Assembly: GCF_001423125.1 (NCBI RefSeq)
Contig: NZ_LMNW01000012.1
Location: 62,656 to 126,655 of the forward strand
DNA: 64,000 nucleotides
Direction: 5' to 3'
Source of the DNA: Duganella sp. Leaf126
Lineage (GTDB): Bacteria; Pseudomonadota; Gammaproteobacteria; Burkholderiales; Burkholderiaceae_D
Shown here piece after piece: positions 57,102 through 64,000 of this stretch; position 1 is the stretch's first letter, and each line of letters opens with the position of its first letter. The position numbers were made by a program, and so were the translations under genes. The notes below the pieces were generated by a model. The model had not been told where the DNA came from. It saw only the letters and a program-made list of their open reading frames with translations, and did not search any database.

Positions 57102-57842
57102 TTACCGGCCGATCACGTGGCGCAGCGTCGGCTCGATCTGACGGCGGTGCAGTTCCGCCACGATCTGTTCCAGCGTGGCCTCGCCGAGCAGCACGCCTGC
57201 GGGCGCAGGCTGGCGCATCTGCGCCGTGGGCGGCGCGGGCTCGGCCGCTGGTCCCGCTGCCTGCAGTTCGAGCTGCTGCAAGGCCTGCGCGAACTGCTCG
57301 GCGCTGATGCTGTCGAGACCTTGCAGGAATGCCGCCTGCGCGCTGACCGGCGGCGGCAACTCCAGTCCCAGGTCGTCGGCCAGCGCAGCGCCCATGGCGG
57401 GGTTGATGAAGGCTGCCCACAAGCCGCTTGCCTGGTGCCGGCACGGCGGCAGCGCCACCTCCGTGGCGTCGGGCGCCGCGCCGAGGTCGGGGCAATACGC
57501 CTGCTGCAGCAAGGTGCGAAAACGGCGCAGCTGCGCCAGCGGCTGCGCCGGCGAAAACGACAGCCACAGCGTGAAGCGGTCGGCGCCGTTGACGCTGACG
57601 GCCGGCGCCGGCAACGTCAGGTCCTGTTGCAAGGCGTTGGCGACGTCGCACAGCAGCAGCCAGTGGCGGTCGTCGGCAGCGCGCGGAAAATCGAGCGCCA
57701 TGGCCCGCGCCGTGCCGGCCTCGCCGGCCAGGTCGACGGTCAACGTGGTGCTGCCGTGCAGGTGGTCTTCCAGCGCGGCGGTGGACGGGTGCTGGGGGTC
57801 GGGCAGGTAGAGCCTGCGCAATTCGGCAATCAGTTTTTCCAT
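57102..57842 (-). CDS. conserved hypothetical protein
   Basis: A 246-residue protein, Ala/Leu-rich, with no signal peptide or membrane helix. It has a leading helix (MEKLIAELRRLYLP) and a globular middle (RFTLWLSFSPAQPLAQLRRFRTLLQQAYCPDLG). A Pro/Ala linker follows at about 195-215, with a C-terminal helix ending LRHVIGR. It stands between efp and an AraC regulator. I do not recognise the family and offer no function. Confidence 0.62.
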   Translation of the reverse strand: MEKLIAELRRLYLPDPQHPSTAALEDHLHGSTTLTVDLAGEAGTARAMALDFPRAADDRHWLLLCDVANALQQDLTLPAPAVSVNGADRFTLWLSFSPAQPLAQLRRFRTLLQQAYCPDLGAAPDATEVALPPCRHQASGLWAAFINPAMGAALADDLGLELPPPVSAQAAFLQGLDSISAEQFAQALQQLELQAAGPAAEPAPPTAQMRQPAPAGVLLGEATLEQIVAELHRRQIEPTLRHVIGR

Positions 57843-57870
57843 GGTGGCAGCATTGTAGTGGATGGCGGCG

Positions 57871-58692
57871 CTACAGTGTCTGCAGCGGCGCGCGCCATTC
57901 GGTCAGGTAGTGCTGCGGTGTCTTGCCCAGGATGCGGCGGAACATGGCGGTGAATGCACTGGGGCTGGCATAGCCGAGCGCCGCGGCGATCGCGCCCACG
58001 CTGTGGCCCTGTGCCAGCCGCCCGAACGCTTCGGCCAGGTGCACCTGCTGCATCCACTGGCGGTAGTGCAGGCCGGTCTCCTGCGGGAACAGGCGGATCA
58101 GCGTGCGCGCACTGGCCCCCACCTCGGCCGCATGGTCCTCGATGGTGCGCGTGCTGCCGGGATCGGCCACGATGGCGTTGCACACGGCCACCAGGCGGCG
58201 GTCGCGCGGCCACGGTATCGCGATCGGCACCGTTTCCGCTGCCGCCAGCTCGGACAGGATCAGCATGGCCAGGTGTTCGCCGCGGCCGGGAATTGGATAC
58301 TCGACCGGTTCCTGCAGCAGCGCCAGGATCAGCTGGCGCAGCAGGGCGCTGACTTCGATCACGCGGCAGGCGTTGCCGTACTGGCGCGCCGCGCCCGCCT
58401 CGATGTAGATGGTGCGCATGGCCACCTTGCCGATCGAGGTCCAGTGGTGCACCACGCCGGGCGGGATGAACAGCGCGCGGCGCGGCGGCAGGATCCACAC
58501 GCCGAGGTCGGTGACGACCCGCATCAGGCCCGCAGTCGCGTACAGCAGCTGCGCGCGCGCGTGGCTGTGCGGCGGCGCGGTCATGCCGTGGCCGGTGTCG
58601 CGCGCCATGGCCGTGATCACGCGCGGCACGTTCTGGTAGTCGCGGTGGTCGCTGCTGCGCTGCGCGAGCTCGATGGCGGGCGGCGCGGTCAT
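57871..58692 (-). CDS. AraC-family regulator
   Basis: About 273 residues. The N-terminal cupin-like sensor (HSHARAQLLYATAGLMRVVT, ALFIPPGVVHHWTSIG) binds an effector, and the C-terminal AraC domain has two helix-turn-helix units (GASARTLIRLFPQETGLHYRQW and GAIAAALGYASPSAFTAMFRRILG). The ATG at 58692 is preferred; a GTG six codons upstream also fits. It is divergent from the MFS pump gene, which it probably regulates. Confidence 0.83.
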   Translation of the reverse strand: MTAPPAIELAQRSSDHRDYQNVPRVITAMARDTGHGMTAPPHSHARAQLLYATAGLMRVVTDLGVWILPPRRALFIPPGVVHHWTSIGKVAMRTIYIEAGAARQYGNACRVIEVSALLRQLILALLQEPVEYPIPGRGEHLAMLILSELAAAETVPIAIPWPRDRRLVAVCNAIVADPGSTRTIEDHAAEVGASARTLIRLFPQETGLHYRQWMQQVHLAEAFGRLAQGHSVGAIAAALGYASPSAFTAMFRRILGKTPQHYLTEWRAPLQTL

Positions 58693-58785
58693 GTCGATAA
58701 ACTTTGTCACTTGGTAGACGAAGAATGGAATATCCGGGTATGCCGGCCATCATACACTGTCGGTTCCTCATCAAAAGACTCTGCC

Positions 58786-60009
58786 ATGAATTCCACTGCT
58801 GCCACAGCCGCGGCGCGTCCTGCAAGCGCCCCCGCTCCCCAGACCCAGACCGTGATGCAGATACTGGGTGCAGTCGCCTTTGCGCACCTGCTCAACGACC
58901 TGGTGCAGGCCATGCTGCCGTCGATTTACCCGCTGCTCAAGGCCGAATTCGGCCTGTCGTTTGCCCAGGTCGGCCTGATCACGCTGACATTCCAGTGCAC
59001 GGCGTCGCTGCTGCAACCGTGGATCGGCCTGTACACCGACCGCCACCCCATGCCCTACCTGCTGCCGGCCGGGATGGTGTCCACCTTCATCGGCGTACTG
59101 CTGATGGCGGTCGCGCACAGCTTCCCGGCGCTGCTGGTGGCGGCCGCGCTGATCGGCGTCGGTTCGTCGACCTTCCATCCGGAGGCGTCGCGCGTGGCGC
59201 GGGTGGCGTCGGGCGGACGTTTCGGCTTTGCGCAGTCGCTGTTCCAGGTCGGCGGCAATGTCGGTTCGGCGCTGGGACCGGTGCTGGCGGCAGCCATCAT
59301 CATCGGGCGGGGGCAGGGCAATATCGGCTGGTTCGCGGTGCTGACGGCACTGGCGTTCGGCGTGCTGGTGTACGTGAGCCGCTGGCACAGCGCCCACCTG
59401 GCCGGCCTGCCGCGCAAGAAAGCGGTGGCGGCCGAGTCGCCGCTGCCGAAGTCGCGCGTTTATGGGGCGCTGGCCGTGCTGGCGCTGCTGGTGTTCTCGA
59501 AGTACATCTATATGTCCAGCCTGAGCAGCTACTACACGTTCTACCTGATCGATAAATTCGGCGTCTCGGTGGCGTCGGCGCAGATGTATCTGTTCCTGTT
59601 CCTGGCAGCGGTGGCGGCCGGCACCTTCATGGGCGGCCCGATCGGCGACCGCATCGGCCGCAAGCGCGTGATCTGGATGTCGATCCTGGGCGCCGCGCCG
59701 TTCACGCTTGCGCTGCCGTACGTGGACCTGTTCTGGACCGCCGTGCTGACGGTGGTGATCGGCTTCGTGATTTCGTCGGCGTTTTCCGCCATCGTGGTGT
59801 TCGCGCAGGAACTCATGCCGGGCAAGGTGGGCATGGTCGCCGGCATCTTCTTCGGCCTGATGTTCGGCGTCAGCGGCATCGGCGCGGCCGCCATGGGCCA
59901 CCTGGCCGACGTGGCGGGCATCGCCTACGTGTACAAGCTGTGTTCCTACCTGCCGTTGCTGGGCATCTTGACGGTGTTGTTGCCGGATATGGAAAAGCAC
60001 AAGCACTAG
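58786..60009 (+). CDS. MFS efflux pump, fosmidomycin-resistance (Fsr) type
   Basis: A 407-residue, 12-helix major facilitator. FAHLLNDLVQAMLPSIYPLLKAEF, GVGSSTFHPEASRVARVASGGRFGFAQSLFQVGGNVGSALGP and ELMPGKVGMVAGIFFGLMFG are hallmarks of the Fsr group, which exports fosmidomycin and related compounds. The ATG at 58786 follows an Ala/Thr-rich cytoplasmic tail of about 22 residues. A divergent AraC regulator lies 93 bases away. Confidence 0.85.
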   Translation: MNSTAATAAARPASAPAPQTQTVMQILGAVAFAHLLNDLVQAMLPSIYPLLKAEFGLSFAQVGLITLTFQCTASLLQPWIGLYTDRHPMPYLLPAGMVSTFIGVLLMAVAHSFPALLVAAALIGVGSSTFHPEASRVARVASGGRFGFAQSLFQVGGNVGSALGPVLAAAIIIGRGQGNIGWFAVLTALAFGVLVYVSRWHSAHLAGLPRKKAVAAESPLPKSRVYGALAVLALLVFSKYIYMSSLSSYYTFYLIDKFGVSVASAQMYLFLFLAAVAAGTFMGGPIGDRIGRKRVIWMSILGAAPFTLALPYVDLFWTAVLTVVIGFVISSAFSAIVVFAQELMPGKVGMVAGIFFGLMFGVSGIGAAAMGHLADVAGIAYVYKLCSYLPLLGILTVLLPDMEKHKH

Positions 60010-60011
60010 TC

Positions 60012-60045
60012 AAAAAAAAAGCCGGCGGTGCCGGCATTTTTTTTT
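60012..60045. terminator. bidirectional terminator between the MFS pump and dbpA
   Basis: GCCGGC-ggt-GCCGGC with nine A before and nine T after, so it can stop transcripts from both sides. It touches the dbpA stop codon. Confidence 0.85.
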
Positions 60046-61490
60046 CAGACCTCGATGAAACGCATCTTGAAGTTGCGTCCCTTGATCGTGCCGAAGTCGC
60101 CGCCGAGCGGGTTGTTCCGGCTCAGGCGGTCGAATGCTTCGTAGGCCACGCGGCGGTCGAGCGCCACGTAGGTCTGGAACTCGAACACGTTGATCTTGCC
60201 GACCTGCTCCTTGCTGAGGCCGGCGTCGCCGGTCAGGGCGCCCAGCAGGTCGCCGGGGCGCAGCTTGTCTTTCTTGCCGCCGCTGATCACCAGCGTCATC
60301 ATCGGCGCCGGATCGACGCCGTAGTCGCCGTCATCGAGGCTGGCCAGGTCGTACCAGTCGACCGGCGCGCCCTGGTATTCCTCGATCAGCTTGACCCATT
60401 TCTTTTCGTTCGGCGCACACAGCGACAGCGCCAGGCCTTTTTCGCCGCCGCGGCCGGTGCGGCCCACGCGGTGGATGTGGACTTCGGTGTCTTTCGAGAC
60501 ATCGACGTTGATCACTGCTTCCAGGTTGGGAATATCGAGGCCACGGGCGGCGACGTCGGTGGCCACCAGCACCGAGCAGCTGCGGTTGGCGAACAGCACC
60601 AGGATCTCGTCGCGCTCGCGCTGTTCCAGCTCGCCGTACAGCGCCAGCGCCGTGAAGCCCTGTTCGCGCAGGTGGTCGGTCAGTTCGCGGCACTGCACCT
60701 TGGTATTGCAGAAGGCGATTGCCGACACCGGCTTGTAATGGCCCAGCAGCGTGGCCACGGCCTGGTTGCGGTTGTCGAAGCCGATCTCGAAGAACAGCTG
60801 CTCGATCTGGCTGTTGTCGTGCTGCGCTTCGACCGTCACTTCGACCGGATCGGCCAGGAAGGAGTCGGTGGCGCGGCGGATGTCGTCCGGGTAGGTGGCC
60901 GAGAACAGCAAGGTCTGGCGCCGCTTGGGGCAGGCGCTGACGATGCCGGCGATCTCGTCGTAGAAGCCCATGTCGGTCATGCGGTCCGCCTCGTCCAGCA
61001 CCAGGGTCTGCACCTTGGACAGATCGAGCGTGTTGCGGCCCAGGTGGTCGCGCACGCGGCCCGGCGTGCCGACCACGATGTGGGCGCCGTGTTCGAGCGA
61101 GGCGATTTGCGGGCGCATCGGCGAACCGCCGGTCAGCACCAGCACCTTGACGTTGCCGGTGCTGCGCGCCAGGCGCCGCAATTCGTTGGCGACCTGGTCG
61201 GCCAGCTCGCGGGTCGGGCAGAGCACCAGCGCCTGCACGGCAAACCACGCCGGGTTGAGCTTGTGCAGGATGCCGAGGCCGAAGGCAGCGGTCTTGCCGC
61301 TGCCGGTTTTGGCCTGGGCGATCAGGTCGCGGCCGGCGAGCACCGCTGGCAGGCTTTGCGCCTGGATCGCGGTCATCTGCCTGTAGCCGAGCGTGTCGAG
61401 GTTTTCCAGCAGCGCGGGAGCGAGCGCCAGGCTGGCAAAGGAGGTCGAACCGGCCTGCTGGTCGGGCGCGGTGGTGTCGGTGGATGTCAT
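60045..61490 (-). CDS. dbpA: ATP-dependent RNA helicase DbpA
   Basis: A 481-residue DEAD-box protein: Q motif at 18-43, motif I AKTGSGKT near 60, DEAD in VLDEADRMTDMGF, SAT in LLFSATYP, and HRVGRTGR. The last 80 residues (MTLVISGGKKDKLRPGDLLGALTG...KGRNFKMRFIEV) form the DbpA RNA-binding domain that grips 23S rRNA helix 92. This domain distinguishes it from the RhlE-type helicase at 1238-2482. It assists 50S assembly. Start ATG 61490 is inside a slightly longer frame. Confidence 0.93.
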   Translation of the reverse strand: MTSTDTTAPDQQAGSTSFASLALAPALLENLDTLGYRQMTAIQAQSLPAVLAGRDLIAQAKTGSGKTAAFGLGILHKLNPAWFAVQALVLCPTRELADQVANELRRLARSTGNVKVLVLTGGSPMRPQIASLEHGAHIVVGTPGRVRDHLGRNTLDLSKVQTLVLDEADRMTDMGFYDEIAGIVSACPKRRQTLLFSATYPDDIRRATDSFLADPVEVTVEAQHDNSQIEQLFFEIGFDNRNQAVATLLGHYKPVSAIAFCNTKVQCRELTDHLREQGFTALALYGELEQRERDEILVLFANRSCSVLVATDVAARGLDIPNLEAVINVDVSKDTEVHIHRVGRTGRGGEKGLALSLCAPNEKKWVKLIEEYQGAPVDWYDLASLDDGDYGVDPAPMMTLVISGGKKDKLRPGDLLGALTGDAGLSKEQVGKINVFEFQTYVALDRRVAYEAFDRLSRNNPLGGDFGTIKGRNFKMRFIEV

Positions 61491-61587
61491 GGTGTCAGAC
61501 CTGTTCAAAAAGGACGTTGGCACAGTCTAACAGGCTGCGTTCCGGCCCGATGCTGTGTGGGAAATGCTGAAGGTAATACGGGGACTG

Positions 61588-61827
61588 CTAATCTGGCTTA
61601 ACGTCATCGGGCGCCCACACGGGCAGGCCGGTAAGATCGAGCTTGTCGTCGCGCACCCAGACCGGCAGGCCGGTGGTGTCGGTCGGTTCCAGCAGTTCGA
61701 GTTGCTCCTGCCGGGCGCCGGTGCGCCGGGCGCGCGGTGCCGGCGGTCGCTTGGCTTCCGGCTCGAGCGGCGCCGCCCGGCCGAAACCGGGCAGGTCGAA
61801 CGTGGCGTTGTCTTTTTTGTCTCTCAT
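61588..61827 (-). CDS. small repeat-containing hypothetical protein
   Basis: A 79-residue protein with charged N-terminus (MRDKKDNATFDLPGFGRAAP), an Arg/Pro-rich middle and a tail with two near-copies of TGLPVW followed by charged residues (TTGLPVWVRDDK, LTGLPVWAPDD). The open frame runs much further upstream, but that part is the shadow of the phosphoesterase gene. I do not recognise a family. Confidence 0.5.
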   Translation of the reverse strand: MRDKKDNATFDLPGFGRAAPLEPEAKRPPAPRARRTGARQEQLELLEPTDTTGLPVWVRDDKLDLTGLPVWAPDDVKPD

Positions 61828-61946
61828 TGCGCAATCTCGTGCCCACGACGCGTCGATAAAATGCGTCGCGCAAAACAAAAGCCCGGCTGCGGGAGTCGGG
61901 CTCAGTGAAGCGCGCAGTGTATCACAAAGCGCAGCGGCAAAAAACC

Positions 61947-63641
61947 TCAGCGGAAGCTCAGGGCGCCGGTCAGGTCGCCCGGCGGCAGCGCGTGGTTGGC
62001 GGCGAATGCCTCGTTGCGCACCTTCAGCCCTTGCAGCAGCGGCAGGTCGTGCAGGCGCGTGATGAAGCGCAGGATCGAGGTCGTATCGTAGAAGCTGTGA
62101 TCGACCTGGCCCTTCTTCGCAAACGGCGAGACCACGATGGCCGGAATGCGCGAGCCCGGACCCCAGCGGTCGCCTTTCGGCGGCGCCACGTGGTCCCACC
62201 AGCCGCCGTTCTCGTCGAAGGTGATCACCACCACCATATTGCTCCACTGCGGCGACTTCTTCAGGTGCTCGATCACGTTGGCGATGTGGGCGTCGCCGGA
62301 CTCGATGTCCGAGTAGCCGGCGTGCAGGTTCAGATTCCCCTGCGGCTTGTAGAACGTCACGGCCGGCAGCTTGCCTGCCACGGCGGCAGCGATGAACTTG
62401 TTCGAGATCGGACTGTCGCCGAGGCCGCCATCGCGCAGGTGTTCCGCACGCGCGGCGGTGCCGGGCGCGAACTGCTTGAAGTAATTGAACGGCTGGTGGT
62501 GGAACTGGAAGTTCGGCTTGCTGCCGCCGCCCTTGCTGTCGAGCGCCGCCTGCCAGCCGCCGCCATACCAGGCCCAGCTCACGCCCTTGCGCGAGAGCAG
62601 GTCGCCGATGGTGTCGTAGGTTTGCGGCGGCAGCGTGTTGGCGTCGGCCGGATCGGCCGCCAGCGGATCGCCGTTGTAGGCGGGGCGGATGTAGCTGGGC
62701 TGGTACGGCGGCGCCATGGTGTTGACCACGTAGCCGTCCGGCGTGATGGCGCCATCGTTGACGTAATGGGGCTTGCCGTCGAGCGCAGACTTGGGCGAGT
62801 CCGGCGCGACGGCCAGGCGCACGCCTTGCGGGCCGTCTTCCAGCACCGCGATCTTCTTTTTGGCGGCCGTCTCGGCGGCATTGAAATACTCGTTGGCGCG
62901 GCCCGTGATCAGGAACTGGTGGTTCATGTACGAACCGCCGAAGGCCGCCATGAAGAAGTTGTCGCACAGCGTGTACTGCAGCGCGATCTGCCACAGGTTG
63001 AGATTCTTCGAGGTCTCGCCGTAGCGGCCCATGACCAGGCCGCCGCTGTCGGCCCAGGCGGCAAAACCGTCGTTCTTGCCGCCGTTGATCTGCATCTGGT
63101 TGTTATAGAAGCGGTGCACGAGGTCGCGCGTGACGATCGCCTCGGGCAGCGGTTTGCCGGCGGCGTCGCTCAGTTTGAACGGCGCATTGGGCAGGCCGGA
63201 AATCTGGTCTTCCTTGATCAGGTAATCGGTGCCGCCGATATTCTGCTGCTCGGGCACCATGCCGCCCCAGACCTTGGGCAGCGTGGCCAGCACCGAACCA
63301 TCGCGGTCGCGCTGCACGTAGGCAGCGGCCGGCACCTCGGACAGCGGCTTGGCGGTGCCGGGGAAATTGGCAAACAGGTTGTTGAAGCTGCGGTTTTCGA
63401 GATAGATCACGACCACGTTCTTGACGTTGGCCTTGAGCTTGGCGTCCAGCGAGCCCTTGCTGGCGGCGTTGGCGCCGTTACCCTTGGCGGGGCTGGTCGC
63501 CGCGTCGGCCATCATCGGCAGGGTCGTGGCGATGCCGGTGGCGGCGACTGCCTGAAAAATGCGCCGGCGCGACGGGCTGGCAGGCGCGTCCTGCTGCGCT
63601 GCCGAGTGTGCTGGTCCCAGTTGCTTGTCCTGATCGTTCAC
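61947..63641 (-). CDS. Tat-exported AcpA-type phosphoesterase (acid phosphatase/phospholipase C family)
   Basis: A 564-residue enzyme. The start is GTG 63641 with GGAAGGAG upstream. A twin-arginine signal (SRRRIFQAVAATG) around residue 24 marks folded export. The core matches the alkaline-phosphatase-like PLC/AcpA family: VVVIYLENRSFNNLFANFPG, TLCDNFFMAAFGGSYMNHQFLI, ESGDAHIANVIEHLKKS and FDENGGWWDHVAPP, where the acidic residues bind metal. Substrates in relatives include phospholipids and phosphate monoesters. The 29 codons upstream of GTG are not used. Confidence 0.85.
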   Translation of the reverse strand: MNDQDKQLGPAHSAAQQDAPASPSRRRIFQAVAATGIATTLPMMADAATSPAKGNGANAASKGSLDAKLKANVKNVVVIYLENRSFNNLFANFPGTAKPLSEVPAAAYVQRDRDGSVLATLPKVWGGMVPEQQNIGGTDYLIKEDQISGLPNAPFKLSDAAGKPLPEAIVTRDLVHRFYNNQMQINGGKNDGFAAWADSGGLVMGRYGETSKNLNLWQIALQYTLCDNFFMAAFGGSYMNHQFLITGRANEYFNAAETAAKKKIAVLEDGPQGVRLAVAPDSPKSALDGKPHYVNDGAITPDGYVVNTMAPPYQPSYIRPAYNGDPLAADPADANTLPPQTYDTIGDLLSRKGVSWAWYGGGWQAALDSKGGGSKPNFQFHHQPFNYFKQFAPGTAARAEHLRDGGLGDSPISNKFIAAAVAGKLPAVTFYKPQGNLNLHAGYSDIESGDAHIANVIEHLKKSPQWSNMVVVITFDENGGWWDHVAPPKGDRWGPGSRIPAIVVSPFAKKGQVDHSFYDTTSILRFITRLHDLPLLQGLKVRNEAFAANHALPPGDLTGALSFR

Positions 63642-63793
63642 CGTGCGCTCCTTCCAGTTGCTGAAAGCAGCGATTGTGACAGTTTTGCGGTGGTTTGGAT
63701 ATGTGCGGAAGGCATCGTGAGGAGGCATGCCGGGTCAGGCGCCGACCATGCGGGCCGCATCGCATCGCCTCGCCGGCGCAGGGTTCCCAGATG

Positions 63794-63831
63794 CAAAAAA
63801 ACCGTTGATTTCCTGAAGAAAATCAACGGTT
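63794..63831 (-). terminator. intrinsic terminator of tRNA-fMet
   Basis: AACCGTTGATTT and AAATCAACGGTT are 12-base arms with an eight-base loop, followed on the minus strand by six T (63799-63794). It begins 10 bases past the tRNA end. Confidence 0.9.
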
Positions 63832-63840
63832 TGCCGTATC

Positions 63841-63917
63841 TGGTTGCGGGGACAGGATTTGAACCTGTGACCTTCGGGTTATGAGCCCGACGAGCTGCCA
63901 GACTGCTCCACCCCGCG
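63841..63917 (-). tRNA. initiator tRNA-fMet (CAU)
   Basis: A 77-base cloverleaf with CCA encoded. The anticodon is CAT. It is the initiator because C1 faces A72 unpaired and the anticodon stem has three stacked G-C pairs (TCGGG / CCCGA). Confidence 0.96.
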
Positions 63918-63929
63918 TCTGAGACATAG

Positions 63930-63958
63930 ATTATATACAGGTTCAGCCAAGGATGCAA
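63930..63958 (-). promoter_or_regulatory. promoter of tRNA-fMet
   Basis: On the minus strand: TTGCAT (63958-63953), 17 bases, TATAAT (63935-63930), 12 bases before the tRNA. This is a near-consensus sigma-70 promoter. Confidence 0.85.
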
Positions 63959-64000
63959 GCGCCAGGCCGAAGTTTGCTTTATCTCAATGATCAGGCCGCT

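Overview
The window is high-GC chromosomal DNA of a betaproteobacterium, most likely Oxalobacteraceae (Massilia/Duganella/Janthinobacterium-like). This rests on gene content and order: flhDC-motAB-che with cheD, an EarP/EF-P pair, panC-scpA-DUF3460, Mrp/ApbC divergent from metG, and the general style of the proteins. No rRNA is present, so genus is an inference. Almost everything is ordinary chromosome. One AT-rich islet (about 26.4-28.9 kb) looks acquired and partly decayed.

Layout. 0-10 kb: end of a DUF4153 membrane protein, an RhlE-type helicase, a YciH/SUI1 factor coupled to a secreted nucleoside hydrolase, an Mla-like lipid-transport cluster (permease, MCE protein, lipoprotein) with no ATPase gene, and an M16 peptidase. 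10-19 kb: a catabolic block with a TonB receptor divergent from a flavin monooxygenase-aldehyde dehydrogenase-SDR operon, an AraC-type regulator and an MFS transporter. 19-24.4 kb: a REC-PAS-GGDEF protein, an aminotransferase, a RidA protein and a divergent MocR regulator. 24.4-26.4 kb: htpG behind a good sigma-32-type promoter.

26.4-29 kb: the islet, with a 5'-truncated M91-like metallopeptidase/Hint protein that also seems frameshifted near its end, a small secreted protein, and protein-like fragments broken by stops. 29.5-44 kb: motility and chemotaxis, in the order flhD, flhC, a membrane methyltransferase, motA, motB, a CheZ-like protein, cheY, cheA, cheW, mcp, cheR, cheD, cheB, cheY and an HDOD protein. 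All are on the + strand and mostly tightly spaced. The flhDC upstream region carries two duplicated sigma-28-like promoter motifs, phased A-tracts and a long leader with palindromes.

44-64 kb: panC-scpA-DUF3460, a small periplasmic protein, a secreted PHB-depolymerase-family esterase, metG, apbC, gltX, an eight-gene tRNA cluster (three Ala-GGC, five Glu-UUC), earP and efp, an AraC regulator with a fosmidomycin-resistance-type MFS pump, dbpA, a small repeat protein, a Tat-exported AcpA-type phosphoesterase and an initiator tRNA-fMet with its promoter and terminator. The translation genes here (metG, gltX, tRNA-Glu/Ala/fMet, earP-efp, dbpA) form a loose neighbourhood. EarP is predicted to rhamnosylate Arg32 of EF-P, and that residue is present.
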